Origin: Eledone cirrhosa
Lineage: Eukaryota; Mollusca; Cephalopoda; Octopoda; Eledonidae
Length of the DNA: 64,000 bases
Direction: 5' to 3'
NCBI GenBank assembly: GCA_964016885.1
Contig: OZ024759.1
Location: 4,525,546-4,589,545, forward strand
Part shown: piece by piece, positions 31,466-41,685 of the stretch
Layout: every line of letters begins with the position of its first letter
How positions within the stretch are numbered: position 1 is the first letter of the stretch
The notes under the pieces: model-generated
The model's database searches: none
What the model was told of the DNA's origin: nothing
What the model saw: the letters and a program-made list of their open reading frames with translations, nothing else
Program-made: the position numbers and the translations under genes

Positions 31466-32028
31466 TACATCTTCTGTTTATTACATAATTCTGTTATACG
31501 TATTTCGAAGATGTCAGAGTGTTTGCATAACTTTCTGACATGTTCTCTTCAGACAAGTTGAAATTTGTGTTCTTTTATTTTGTTTTTGATATGCTACCAA
31601 GGAGTGGGGGTTAGAGTTGTGTTTGCATTCCTGTCCAGTTGTTATATGGTTTGGATGGCTATTCTAGTAGGCAGATATAAAGCAGGAGGTGCTATTGTTG
31701 CTGACATACTAGGGATGCTAAGTAGGTTAAGGTATCAAATTACCAGAGGGGTAAGTCATCACCCCACCCCCCGTTCATATATGTTAAAGAATTTGTTCGA
31801 ATAATCTACTTATTTTTTTATTTATTTGAACTTTGTTTATTTGTTTGAACTACATAGCTATATATCCAGGCTGTGTATTATTAGAGAAGGTGATTCTTGT
31901 GTAACTATGTAAGGATGCATTAAATGTATAGATTTAGTCATTATGTTCAGCTCTAGGTGGAAGTTAGCATGGAACGTGTTAACTATCTAATCTAAGGAAA
32001 GTTTTAGATATTTTATGCATACAAGTAT
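31466..32028. other. Unassigned intronic sequence
   Basis: No splice-bounded EGF or other exon recognised. A 79-codon plus-strand frame at 31565-31804 has no recognisable domain. Confidence 0.45.
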
Positions 32029-32031
32029 TAA

Positions 32032-32199
32032 CTCTTTAGCATTTACATTACTCTGTAATGTATTTTCTCTGTAAAGTCTTTACCTCACATAATAATCTCA
32101 CATAATATCAAATCCACAAGATTTTGATATTATTTATTTTGAGAACAATACCTTAACAAAAGTATGAGCAGCCAGTTACGGCTGGTTTGAACAGAAAAA
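32032..32199 (-). mobile_element. piggyBac-like MITE, truncated
   Basis: Begins after TTAA (32028-32031) with an end close to CCCTTTAGCATTTA (one base changed). The body is the reverse of the 234-445 copy and stops at 'gaacagaaaaag' without the far terminal repeat. Confidence 0.6.
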
Positions 32200-32350
32200 G
32201 CACCACCTACACTCCACTCCTACTATAACCATGACAGCCACCTCCACTCCACCACCACCTACACTCCACTCCCACTATAACCACGACAGCCACCAACACT
32301 CCCCTCCCACTATAACCATGACAACCACCTACACTCCACCACCACCACTC
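32200..32350. repeat. Short ~52-bp tandem repeat next to exon E5 donor
   Basis: About three imperfect units of 'ccacctacactccactccta' + 'ctataaccatgacag'. It ends within a few bases of the E5 donor. Confidence 0.65.
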
Positions 32351-32352
32351 AC

Positions 32353-32487
32353 CTTTACAAGTGTTATTCACATCAATATATCCATCTTTACATCCAGTCA
32401 CACATTTGCCAGTCAATTGATCACATGTCTTTCTGCAGTTGTTGCACTCTTCTTTACAATTTCTTCCATAGAATCCAGGGAGACATT
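32353..32487 (-). CDS. Host gene exon E5: EGF-like repeat
   Basis: A 135-bp phase 1-1 exon, acceptor 'gtctttctag', donor gtgagt. Encodes CLPGFYGRNCKEECNNC, CDQLTGKCVTGCKDGY and NTCKG: an EGF-like module with distinct spacing (NNCRKTC instead of CHC). It is the first module after the galactose-binding domain, a common order in molluscan fucolectin-EGF proteins. Confidence 0.82.
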
Positions 32488-32524
32488 CTAGAAAGACAAA
32501 CAATCTTAGTCATTATTTCAATCT

Positions 32525-32912
32525 AGGGCAGTGGATTGGCAGAATCGGTGGAGCATCGAACACCATGCTTTGCGGCATAAAGTTATGGCCCTTTATGATC
32601 TGAGTTCAAATCGCGCCGAGGTTAACTTTGCTTTTCATCCTTACGGGGTCTTGTGCCTATATAAGGAACCATTATTTTAATCAAGGGCGGTGGATTGGCA
32701 GTATCGTTAGAGTGTCGAACACCATGCTTTGCGGTATTGAGTTACGACCCTTTCCATTCTGAGTTCAAAACCCGCCAAAGTTAGCTTGGCCTTTCATCCT
32801 TACGGGGTCGATAAAATAAAGTACCAGTCACACACTGGGGTCATTTAAATCGACTTTCCCCCTTCCCTTCAAATTGCTGGCCTTGTGCCAACAGTAGAAA
32901 CAATTATTTCAA
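32525..32912 (+). mobile_element. Two tandem SINE-B copies
   Basis: Copies at 32525-32672 and 32686-32912. tRNA-like head ('ggattggcagaatcggtgga' as A-box region; 'gagttcaaatcgcgccga' as B-box region), then 'cttacggggtcgataaaata' and 'attgctggccttgtgccaac'. The first copy is internally deleted after 'cttacggggtc'. Confidence 0.75.
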
Positions 32913-32942
32913 TCTGCACTTTGACAATGCTGTTTATTTTAA

Positions 32943-33524
32943 CCCTTTAGCATTTACATTACCCTGTATTTACTATTGTATTTTCATGGTAAAGGCTTTA
33001 CCTCACATAATTATCTCACATAACATTTACATTACTCTGTATTTACTATTGTATTTTCATGGTAAAGGCTTTACCTCACATAATTATCTCACATAACATT
33101 TACATTACCCTGTATTTACTATTGTATTTTCATGGTAAAGGCTTTACCTCACATAATTATTTCACATAACATTTACATTACCCTGTATTTACTATTGTAT
33201 TTTCATGGTAAAGGCTTTACCTCACATAATTATCTCACATAACATTTACATTACTCTGTATTTACTATTGTATTTTCATGGTAAAGGCTTTACCTTACAT
33301 AATTATCTCACATAATATTTACATTACCCTGTATTTACTATTGTATTTTCATGGTAAAGGCTTTACCTCACATAATTATCTCACATGATATTGAATCTAC
33401 GAGATTTTAATATTATTTATTTTGAGAAGAAAACCTTAACATCAGTATGAGTGGCCAGTTGCAGCTGATTTGAACAGAGGTTAGAGAATTCTGGCCGGAT
33501 ATGGCCAGTTTAAATGCTAAAGGG
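32943..33524 (-). mobile_element. piggyBac-like MITE with internal 72-bp array (~6 units)
   Basis: TTAA at 32939-32942 and 33525-33528; ends CCCTTTAGCATTTA and TAAATGCTAAAGGG. The region 32950-33385 repeats 'ttaccctgtatttactattg' + 'tattttcatggtaaaggctt' + 'tacctcacataattatctca' + 'cataacattt' about six times. It is an early stage of the expansion seen in the 35628-43746 copy. Confidence 0.75.
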
Positions 33525-33987
33525 TTAAACTGTTTACATTCCATTATAATTTCATGTAAGAACCTTTGTTAAGTTATATTCCAAACCACCTGAAACTGCT
33601 CCAGGTTCTATGCTACAAAATTGTTTATTCCAAAGCCTTTATATTATCTAAAAATCTTCCATCTAATTTCATGTAAGAACCTTTGTTAAGTTACATTCCA
33701 AACCACCTGAAACTGCCCTTATTCCACTTTAAGTTTACGGTTCATTTCTTTTTCATTTAGAATTGTCTCCTGCAAGAACATAGATGAAAATGGATGAAAA
33801 TGCACAAAAATTCAAACTGGTTATAATCAACAAGTAAAATCTTTTTCATTTTTTTTTTTTTGGCATGGCATTGGAAAAGCATCACACTGTCTAAAAAAGT
33901 CTGTCTTAAACCATAAGGCTTGTTAGGCCAATGCTTATCTCGGTTTCATGGCATGAAGCAACTTGAAGTACAAGACACCTTGCTGTG
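33525..33987. other. Unassigned; contains an ~70-bp direct repeat
   Basis: 'atttcatgtaagaacctttg' followed by 'ttccaaaccacctgaaactg' occurs at 33549-33600 and again at 33665-33716. No gene. Confidence 0.45.
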
Positions 33988-34165
33988 AAGGCACATGGCT
34001 TAGTGGTTAGAGCATTGGGCTTGCAATTGAAAGGTTGTGAGTTCAATTCTCGGACCAGGTGATGTGTTGTTTCCTTGAGCAAGACACTTTATTTCACATT
34101 GCTCCAGTTTACTCAGCTGTAGAAATGAAATGATAGGACTGGGGTCCCTATCATTAAATTACCCT
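33988..34165 (+). mobile_element. SINE-A, 3'-truncated
   Basis: tRNA-like head ('ggcttagtggttagagcatt', 'ggttgtgagttcaattctcg') and body to 'gactggggtccctatcatta', without the LINE-like tail. Confidence 0.7.
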
Positions 34166-34234
34166 AGACACCTCCAACGAGATATACCTTGGAGGAGGCC
34201 AGCTAAACCTGCATATGTGTGAGCTGTAACAACA

Positions 34235-34590
34235 ACAACCTCGCTGGACAGGACACCAGTCCATCACAGTGTTAAACCTCCAGCTATTACAGGTACTCAT
34301 TTTCAGCTATATAATACAATATATTTTTCGTTAGGCTGGTGCTTATCTCTGTTTCATGGCGTGAAGCGACTGGGAGTACAAGATTCCCCCCTGGACAGGA
34401 CACCAGTCCATCACAGGGTTAAACCTCCAGCTATTACTGGTACTCATTTTCAGCTGAGTATACTGGAGCAATGTGAAGTGAAGTGTTTTGCTCAAGAACA
34501 CAACATGTAACCCAGCTCAGGAATCGAACCCATGACATTATGATTCTATGTCCAACACCCTTACCACTAGGCAATGCACCAAACTGTGCA
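34235..34590 (-). mobile_element. SINE-C, reverse orientation, with a partial second copy
   Basis: 'ctggacaggacaccagtcca' occurs at 34236 and 34381, and the reversed tRNA-like head 'aggaatcgaacccatgacat ... accactaggc' ends near 34575. Plus-strand copy at 46175-46575. Confidence 0.65.
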
Positions 34591-34809
34591 ACTCCTAAAT
34601 ATTTTTGTATCTCCTCGTGTTTGTGTTTTTGTAGTTTTTATGTCAAATGAATTCAGAGCATAATCGACATGAGATGATTTCAACTAAAACCTGTTTCCCT
34701 ATAAATATGAAACACCCTAATATATATGTATATATGTTAAAGGTATATTATAAAGAGAAAGGACCTGCTGGCTGAGCTCTTGCTCTTTATAAAATAGCCA
34801 TGCTCTACT

Positions 34810-35125
34810 ACTGTGGGCTTTGTGTTGTGTTCTTGAGCAAGACACTTTATTTCACGTTGCTCCAGATCACTCAGCTGTGGAAATGGGTTGCGATGTCACT
34901 GGTGCCAAGCTGTATCGGCCATTGCCTTTCCCTTGGACAATATCAGTGGCATAGAGAGGGGAGGCTGTTATGCATGGGCTACTGCTGGTCTTCTACAAAA
35001 CAACCTTGCCCAGACTTGTGCCTTGGAGGGGAACTTTCTAGACTCAAATTCTATGGACATTCGTGACCGAAGGATCTCTTTACCTTTTACCCTTACTAAC
35101 CCATGTATCGAATACTCTGTTCAGT
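34810..35125 (+). mobile_element. SINE body/tail fragment
   Basis: 'ttgagcaagacactttattt' followed by 'gtgccaagctgtatcggcca' and 'acttgtgccttggaggggaa'. The same tail is at 61037-61215 and near 58230. The head is missing. Confidence 0.55.
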
Positions 35126-35197
35126 AATGGTCTAACTAGTTTTAAACTGGTTCTATCCTGATTTATGTTAAAGGTATAAAGGTATCTATATACTTAC

Positions 35198-35386
35198 GAA
35201 AGACCTCCACTTCACACATGCTAAGGCTAGGTCCTGACAGCAGAATTATTGTGATTTTGTTGCCCTTAACAGGACTAGAACATTGCACATCAATAACTTT
35301 TGTCTTCTCTAGATTGGAAATCTTCTCACATATTCTGTGTTTTTTGTCATTTGATACCAACACTATTATTGAGAATTTATTTTGTG
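35198..35386 (-). CDS. Host gene exon E4: second half of fucolectin-like domain
   Basis: A 189-bp phase 1-1 exon, acceptor 'tttttctgcag', donor gtaagt. Encodes NKFSIIVLVSN, HRICEKI, VIDVQC, NKITIILLSG and LSMCEVEVF. The closing 'x-L-x-x-C-E-V-E-V' is the hallmark end of fucolectin/tachylectin-type F5/8C-like domains, with Cys pairs at expected spacing. It completes the domain begun in E3 (junction codon ACA). Domain role in the family: binding of fucosylated or other glycans at the cell surface. Confidence 0.82.
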
Positions 35387-35437
35387 CTGCAGAAAAACCT
35401 GGTAAGAAAGTTAAAACAAAAAACAAATAGCAATGGT

Positions 35438-35475
35438 ATTTGGTGGTGGTGGTGGTGGTGGTGAGGAGGAGGGAG
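35438..35475. repeat. (GGT)n microsatellite
   Basis: 'ggtggtggtggtggtggtga' next to E4 on the upstream side. Confidence 0.8.
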
Positions 35476-35786
35476 GTTTGGGTAAAGTTTAGTCAAAAAG
35501 TGATTGGCAAACATGGGCTTGGACCAGTGCAAGATTTAGGGCACATGAAGCCCTGTGCTAGTTATGTTATGAGGCCTCTTACTCGTAAAAAATTCATCAT
35601 AAAAAATTGTGCCAAATTTAGAATTAACCGTTTAGCATTTAAACCGGTTGTATTCGGCCAGAATTTTCTCAACTCTTTCTATTCAAACTGGCTGTAACTG
35701 GACACTCATACTTATATTAAGGTATTGTTCTCAAAATAAATAACATCAAAATCTCATAGATTCGATATTATGTGAGATAATTATGA

Positions 35787-35998
35787 GGGCGGTGGATTGG
35801 CAGTAACGGTAGAGGGTCGGACGCCATGCTTTGCCGCATGGAGTTACGGCCCTTTATGATTTTAGTTCAATCCCGCCGAGGTTAACTTTGCCTTTCATCC
35901 TTATGGGGTTGATAAAATAAAGTACCAGTCACTCACTGGGGTCGATTTAATCGACGTTCCCCTACCCCAAAATTGCTGACCTTGTGCCTATATAAAAA
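35787..35998 (+). mobile_element. SINE-B nested in MITE
   Basis: Full head-to-tail copy from 'ggcggtggattggcagtaac' to 'attgctgaccttgtgcctat', interrupting the MITE at 'ataattatgag'. The MITE resumes at 'cttatgtgatataattatga', repeating a few bases as a target duplication. Confidence 0.7.
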
Positions 35999-36009
35999 TC
36001 CCTTATGTG

Positions 36010-36207
36010 ATATAATTATGAGGTAAAGCCTTTACTGTGAAAATACAATAGTATATATAGAGTAATGTAAATGTTATGTGAGATATTATGTGAGGTAAAG
36101 CCTTTACTGTGAAAATACAATAGTATATATAGAGTAATGTAAATGTTATGTGAGATATTATGTGAGGTAAAGCCTTTACTGTGACAATACAATAGTATAT
36201 ATAGAGT
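36010..36207 (+). repeat. 72-bp minisatellite, left part
   Basis: About 2.7 units of the array that continues at 41686, cut by LINE insertion. Confidence 0.8.
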
Positions 36208-36444
36208 GGTTTCTTTATTTGCCACTAGGGCACAAAAGGTAGGGACAGATACAAGGGGGGAAGTTTACATATAATTAACGAGTACAAAAATATAACAATG
36301 AAATAACAACAACAAACGAAGTCCTCAATAGGGAGGGGGCATTAACATGGGTCGCACACACCCCGGAAAAAATGTGTAACCCTTCTCCTCAGGAGCACAA
36401 AGAGTAGGTGCTTCCCTCGTCTCCTCTTTTTCCTCTTCTTTCAC

Positions 36445-39400
36445 CTACAGGCTGATATAGAGAGAAGACCCATTCACTCTGGCCATTCTCCCTACTTTCA
36501 CCCACCTTTCATAAAACTTGCTGGGGTAGAGCACCTCTCTCTCCATTCTGATCCTTCTTTTAAAATGGTATTTGAAAAAGGGGATCAGTTGTTGGCCGGA
36601 GAGAAAGGTGTCTGACCTCAGCCCTTTCAGCCTCGTCCACCATACAACTTCTTTAGCCATGGCTACCACACAGAGAAAAACCGCCTCTCCTTCGTTTTTG
36701 AAAGGGGGAGGCGGTTTGATCGTGACAATGGACTCGGTGGTCAACCGGATTGGTCCCACCCTCGACAGTAGTCGTTCCACATAGCCCCACAGGTCAGCAA
36801 TGCCTGGGCAGTGTACGAATGCGTGCGCAACGGTTTCGTCATCATGCACGCATCTCGGACAGATCTTATTCAAAGGATCTCTACCCAGGCTCCCATGCCT
36901 GTGGAGCTTGTCTCGAACGGGTAGAGCCCCTCGGTAGCACTGCCAAGCCAGGGACTTTTGGAAGTTGTCCATCGGTCCAGGGCCAAACGTCCTACCGAAC
37001 AGACTGGCCAGTTCATCTTCCTCCATGCCTAGAGCTTCTCCGAGAGCATCGTCGCACCTGCTGCGTACCAACCCTCTATAGAATGTCGAGGTGGAGTCTC
37101 CACTGATTGCCGGGTCCGCTTTCCAGAGGGCCGTGAGCGCCTGGGCACATTCAATGTGCCAGTCGCCCACTTTTCTCGGTCTTTGCTTGACCCAGGATTG
37201 CAGCTCGGTGAGCGAGACGAGTCTGGGAAAGGCTCGCCTCACAAACGGGGCCCACACCGGTTGACCGGTGAGGAATACCTGGAGGTGCCGTAGCCTTAAT
37301 GCGTGTTTACGCATCTGTAGCCACGGCATCCCCAGCCCTCCTTTCGAAGGGTGTTGACAGCAGATGGATCTCCTCACCAAAGGGGTCCGCTTGTTCCAAA
37401 GAAATTGGAACAGCGCGCACTCCATTTTGGCGAGTCTTTTCACTGGGCAAGGCACGACGGTCAAGCGGTAGTAGATGACGGATGCTATATAAGTATTCGC
37501 CACCTCCGCTCGACCTTTCAGGGATAGTTTGCACTGGGCCCACTTCTGGGTGAGTGCAAATACCCTGGCCGTTACCTCGTTCCAGTTTTTCTCCACCTGG
37601 AGGTCTGGTCCGAACCAGACCCCAAGCAGCTTCACCGGGCCCTCCGTCCAGCGTCCGACGACGTCGTTGGAGGGCATCGGTTTGCCTCTCCATGTTCCGA
37701 GTTGCAAACCGACGGACTTGTCCCGGTTCAGCTTGGCTCCTGTAAACCTTTCATATTCCTCCAGTAAGGTGCCGATCTCACCGATTTGCGAGGTTTTCGA
37801 CACCATTACTGTCACGTCATCGGCGTAGGCCGACGCCGCTTTCTGCAATCCCGGTTCCAAAGGGATGCCCTGCAACCGCTCCAACTTCCGCAGTAGTGGC
37901 TCAAGAGCCAGCACATACAGTAGGGAGGAGAGAGGGCATCCCTGTCGGATGGATCGCATGATTTGGAACGGCTCCGAGAGGTGGCCGTTCACCTTGACCC
38001 TTGAGCAGACGTTGCTGCTGTGCATCGCAGCAATCCAACCCCTGAAAACAGGTCCGAAGCCTGCCGCCGCGAGCACCGCATCCAGGTAACGATGGTCAAC
38101 CCTATCGAAAGCTTTAGATTGATCCAAGTTGATCAGGGCCCCACCAAAGCCGGGTTCATTCCCTACCCTCTCTATGATGTATCGCATAAGGTGGAGATTG
38201 TCGTGAATGGACCTGGACGGGATTGCGCATGTCTGCGCTTCTCCCACCAGGTTTCCAACGACAAGCGCCAACCTCTTCGCTAACACCTTGGCCAAAATCT
38301 TTAACTCTGTATTTAGCAGAGTTATGGGCCTGAAGTTACTTATGTCATCCCCCTTGTTCTCATCCTTCCTCACCAGCGTAACTACGCCCTTGGTCACAGA
38401 ACTGGGAATTCTCCCGTTCTGCTGCCAGTTGCAGTAGACCGCTTCGAGGATATCGGAGAACAAGTCCGGCATCGCTACATATAGCTCGTATGGTAGACCA
38501 TCGAGACCCGGGGATTTGCGTTTGCCGCATTGGCTCAGCGCCGCCCCTATCTCAGCAGCTGAAATCGTCCTTTCGCAGGACTTCGCCTCCGCGTCCGAGA
38601 GGCGCGGCAGACCGTCGAGGTATGGATTGAAATCCATAGTCTCACCCGGCGCGCCGCTCCTCTCGAACAGTCGTGCAAAGTGCCGCTGAAAGGCCGCACA
38701 TATCTGCCCAGGTTCAAGGATCACACGCCCATCCTGGTCCTTCAAAGACCGAATCGTGGACTTGTTCCCACTTTTTGCCTCTGTCACTCGGGCCCAGCTT
38801 ACAGCTTTGGCTCCCTCATTACCCAGAGCACGTATTTTACTCCTGACAACGCAGCCTTCATGCTTCACCTCAAAGAACTGGTCTAAGGCCATTCTTGATG
38901 CCAGCACGCCGGCTACATTGCCACTCCTAATCGCCTCTTCTACTCTATCTACTAATTCCCTTTCCGTCTTGTTCCTATCCCTTGCTAATTCCTGACTAAA
39001 ACCTATCGATTCTATTCTAATTGCTCTCTTAAGAGAGCTCCACCACCTGTTGTTGACAATTGCCCCTGTCAAACTCTGCTTAACTAACGTGCTAATCCGT
39101 TTACTGTAAGCTTTGCTTCTCGGTAAGGACAAGTTCAGCTTCCAGTAACCGGGTCCCTGTCTATGGGTTCTATCAAGGTTGGCTATGCAGGTCACTAACT
39201 TGTGATCCGAATAGTCAACCATGAACATTTTTGGACAGCTAAATGTGTCCCTATCGTTCTCTCTAACTAGGACCCTATCTAGGTACGACCTAGATGTTCC
39301 ACTGCGATTGGTCCACGTCCATAGTGGTACAGTCGGAAAATCTAGTCGATATCTATCGGCCAGGTCAAATCGGCCGATTAACCTTTTGAGGCTTTTACAC

Positions 39401-39882
39401 CCCCCTCTATTGGCACATGCCCCTACATAGTCCCAACGTGCATCCAGGATACCATTCCAGTCCCCCACTAAAAGCAAGGAGCGGGACGTTCCCAGAAAAG
39501 TTTCCAGACGTTGGAAGTATTCCGGCCGCGCTGCCCAAAAAGGGGCGTACACAGCTATTAGTCTAAGGGCTCCACTTTCACTACTGCCGACGTCTAAAAC
39601 CACCAGTCGACCCTCCGGGTCCAGGTGCACCTTCTGTATGGCGAGGCCCAGGTGTTTTCGCAGCAGAACGACAACTCCACCCCCACCCCCCGGTTGACAG
39701 AGAGATGCGAAGATCTCAAAGTCGTCGAAGAGGGGCGCCAGTTGGTGCTCGCTGCTGATCCTGGACTCGCAAATAGCCATTACATCCATTCTATGCGACC
39801 TGAGATCGTTTAAAAGTTTGCCTTGTTTCCAAGACAGTCCCAGGCCACGTACATTCAGACACCCAACTCTTATATCAGCCAT
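36445..39882 (-). CDS. LINE ORF2: endonuclease-reverse transcriptase (Tx1/L1-like), intact
   Basis: 1145 codons without interruption, starting MADIRVGCLNVRGLGLSWKQ, 21 nt after the ORF1 stop. Residues ~1-235 form an EEP endonuclease (GDWNG ~140, SYLDRVL ~199, YSDHKLV ~224). Residues ~455-760 form the RT (FRPITLLN ~518, INLDQSKAFDRVDH ~584, IRQGCPLSSLLY ~645, catalytic YADD 686-689). A C-terminal CCHC-type zinc motif (CPRC at 1008-1011, H1020, C1025) matches the RT zinc-binding region. It acts by nicking target DNA and priming reverse transcription there. Best match by motif is the Tx1/L1 group ('transposon TX1 149 kDa protein-like'). All catalytic residues I can identify are present, so it may encode an active enzyme. 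Confidence 0.88.
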   Translation of the reverse strand: MADIRVGCLNVRGLGLSWKQGKLLNDLRSHRMDVMAICESRISSEHQLAPLFDDFEIFASLCQPGGGGGVVVLLRKHLGLAIQKVHLDPEGRLVVLDVGSSESGALRLIAVYAPFWAARPEYFQRLETFLGTSRSLLLVGDWNGILDARWDYVGACANRGGCKSLKRLIGRFDLADRYRLDFPTVPLWTWTNRSGTSRSYLDRVLVRENDRDTFSCPKMFMVDYSDHKLVTCIANLDRTHRQGPGYWKLNLSLPRSKAYSKRISTLVKQSLTGAIVNNRWWSSLKRAIRIESIGFSQELARDRNKTERELVDRVEEAIRSGNVAGVLASRMALDQFFEVKHEGCVVRSKIRALGNEGAKAVSWARVTEAKSGNKSTIRSLKDQDGRVILEPGQICAAFQRHFARLFERSGAPGETMDFNPYLDGLPRLSDAEAKSCERTISAAEIGAALSQCGKRKSPGLDGLPYELYVAMPDLFSDILEAVYCNWQQNGRIPSSVTKGVVTLVRKDENKGDDISNFRPITLLNTELKILAKVLAKRLALVVGNLVGEAQTCAIPSRSIHDNLHLMRYIIERVGNEPGFGGALINLDQSKAFDRVDHRYLDAVLAAAGFGPVFRGWIAAMHSSNVCSRVKVNGHLSEPFQIMRSIRQGCPLSSLLYVLALEPLLRKLERLQGIPLEPGLQKAASAYADDVTVMVSKTSQIGEIGTLLEEYERFTGAKLNRDKSVGLQLGTWRGKPMPSNDVVGRWTEGPVKLLGVWFGPDLQVEKNWNEVTARVFALTQKWAQCKLSLKGRAEVANTYIASVIYYRLTVVPCPVKRLAKMECALFQFLWNKRTPLVRRSICCQHPSKGGLGMPWLQMRKHALRLRHLQVFLTGQPVWAPFVRRAFPRLVSLTELQSWVKQRPRKVGDWHIECAQALTALWKADPAISGDSTSTFYRGLVRSRCDDALGEALGMEEDELASLFGRTFGPGPMDNFQKSLAWQCYRGALPVRDKLHRHGSLGRDPLNKICPRCVHDDETVAHAFVHCPGIADLWGYVERLLSRVGPIRLTTESIVTIKPPPPFKNEGEAVFLCVVAMAKEVVWWTRLKGLRSDTFLSGQQLIPFFKYHFKRRIRMEREVLYPSKFYERWVKVGRMARVNGSSLYISL

Positions 39883-39903
39883 GTTGGTTAAAAGAGGAAG
39901 GAC

Positions 39904-41639
39904 CTACCTGTTCGGCTCCTGAGGAGCAGGTTGCACAATATCCATGGGCGTATTGGAGGGGTTGTTTGGTGGGGTGTTGTTCTGTGGTGGAGTGGGGGTG
40001 TTTGGTGAGGTGTGGGTGGGGAAACGTTTCAAGAGGACGCGGTTATAGGGTCGAGTACATGTTTTCCCCACGTCCTCAGGAAAGTTCTCTCTTAGTTTTG
40101 CATAGGTGTCCATTGGGAGTCTTATCATTTTTAAATGCGGTTTGTTGGCCGCGCTTGCAAAGAATTGTCCTTCAGTTTCCACCAAAGGGTCTTTGTGTAT
40201 TGTTTTTACTAGTTCTTTGTTATTTGTGTTAATGTATGTATACTGTTTTATTTGTGTTGTGTTTGTTTGTTGTTCTTGTGTGTGCTTACGTTTTGTTGTA
40301 TGTGTTATGTTTTGGGGTGGGGCGGATTTTGTTTGTTCTGTTTGTTTTGTTTTTGTTGGTGGTTGTGTGTTTGTTTCGTTTATGTTCGAGTGGTGCTTTC
40401 TTTTTTTCCTTTTTACAGGTTGGAAGGGTTCCTCTTCTTCGTCACTAGGTGCCGTTTCAGCTGGGTCCTCGTCCGTGTTGTCGGGTAGTGGTGTATTTTG
40501 GGGTTTTGTTGTATTTGTGTGTGTTTTGGGAGTTGTTTTGGGTGGGGCCGTGTCTTGTGTTATTTTTCCGTGTTGTTTTTGTTGTTGTTGTGGTGGTGGT
40601 GGAGGTGGTGGTGGTGGTGGTGGCGGTGGTGGTGTGTGGGGTGTAGGCAAAAGAGCCTTTTTTTTGTCAATTGAGGACAAGCAGCCCTTAGATGACCCCT
40701 GCTTGAACAGTAGTAACATATGGGCCTCCTACCCTCGGCTGAAATGTATATAAATGTTTCTCCATCGAGGGACACCCTCTGTGGTATTCTAGCTATTCGT
40801 TCTGATCTCATTTGGACCAGAACCTCCACGCTCAAACCGCCGAAAACGTCTGTGGTGACTTCTCCTACTGAGAGGATTCCGTCCTCGTCTTCTAAAAATC
40901 CTGTTAGTACCCAGGAAATGCATGCATTTGGCCGGATTCCGGAGACCCTTATCTTCTGCGTTCTTTTCCCTAAATATGTGGGGAAAAATTTATGTAGCTT
41001 GGAAACAATTGGCGCCACAGAGTATTTCCTGGCCGTCAATTGATCCTTCATTAGGACCGTTATATTCCCATAGAGTGGCCCTTTTTGTATGAACGATATA
41101 TCACTCCACACATTTTTTAGGACCAGCTCAATCTCTTTTTGGGATAATTGAGCTGGTTTCCTTGTTATGTTGGAAATTGTTCTGAAAGATATCGTTCTTA
41201 GCGTCGTGTCTCTTTTGATTTCTTGTGGGGAGGTGATTGTGAAGTCTCCTCCTTCTTTGAAAGTTACATACTGTTTCGCTTCCTTCATCTTTTCTCTCAG
41301 AGTTGTAATGTCCAGTTGCTTGCAGGTTTGTGTTTTCCGGACCGCCTGTGCAAAGGAGGCACCAGTAGTGGGTTCGCTTTGTTTGGTGTTATCGTTATTT
41401 TTTCCTTGGTTGGTGTTGTGACTATTGCTGTTATTGTCGTTGTTGTTTTTGTCTGCGTTTATGTGACTTTCTGGGTTTTCACCCATTTTTACAAATTTTT
41501 CTTTTAATTCCGTGTTCCATGTTTCTTTTGCAGAAGTGAGGAGGGAAGACTTAGAGCCTTGTGGTTCTAGCTTCTCTGTATCACCTTTCTTAGGGGGCGT
41601 GGCTTTCACGTTAGGATGAGATGTGAAAATTCCGTCCAT
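39904..41639 (-). CDS. LINE ORF1: CCHC-knuckle RNA-binding protein with an A8 frame change
   Basis: Begins MDGIFTSHPNVKATPPKKGD. The first frame runs to a CCHC zinc knuckle (CYYCSSRGHLRAAC) near 40730, typical of Tx1-type ORF1 proteins that coat the element RNA. Just after it an A8 run (40658-40665 on plus as T8) separates this frame from the next, which continues KKKALLPTPHTPPPPPP, a Glu/Lys-rich linker (DEEEEPFQPVKRKKRKHH), and a folded-looking C-terminus ending PAPQEPNR at 39904. The zero-frame alternative degenerates into polyhistidine and stops at 40560. Either one base has been lost from the A run, or the A_AAA_AAA heptamer directs -1 frameshifting. I infer the two parts belong to one protein. 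Confidence 0.65.
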
Positions 41640-41685
41640 TTCTATTAGTTTGCACACGTCAACACACGTCTCTCGTATACGAGAT

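Larger units (their letters stand above)
36208..41685 (-). mobile_element. Tx1/L1-like LINE, near full length
   Basis: A two-ORF non-LTR retrotransposon on the minus strand inserted into the 72-bp array. The 5' end is at ~41685 (only ~46 bp before the ORF1 start); ORF1 lies at 41639-39904 with one frame change, ORF2 at 39882-36445. The 3' UTR has an AATAAA near its end (36214-36219 region). Composition is much more GC-rich than the surroundings. No clear target duplication: the array resumes with about 8 bp missing. This is the only LINE here with an intact ORF2, so it is probably the youngest. Confidence 0.82.

Noticed and set aside
31565..31804. 79-codon plus-strand ORF
   Set aside because: No recognised domain and no supporting signals; AT-rich random frame is more likely.
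37307..37693. Second minus-strand ORF inside the LINE ORF2
   Set aside because: A shadow frame in a GC-rich coding region with no domain.
39966..40753. Plus-strand frames of 65-215 codons opposite LINE ORF1
   Set aside because: Antisense of the Pro/Thr/Lys-rich ORF1 region; Cys/Phe/Val-rich composition typical of a shadow.
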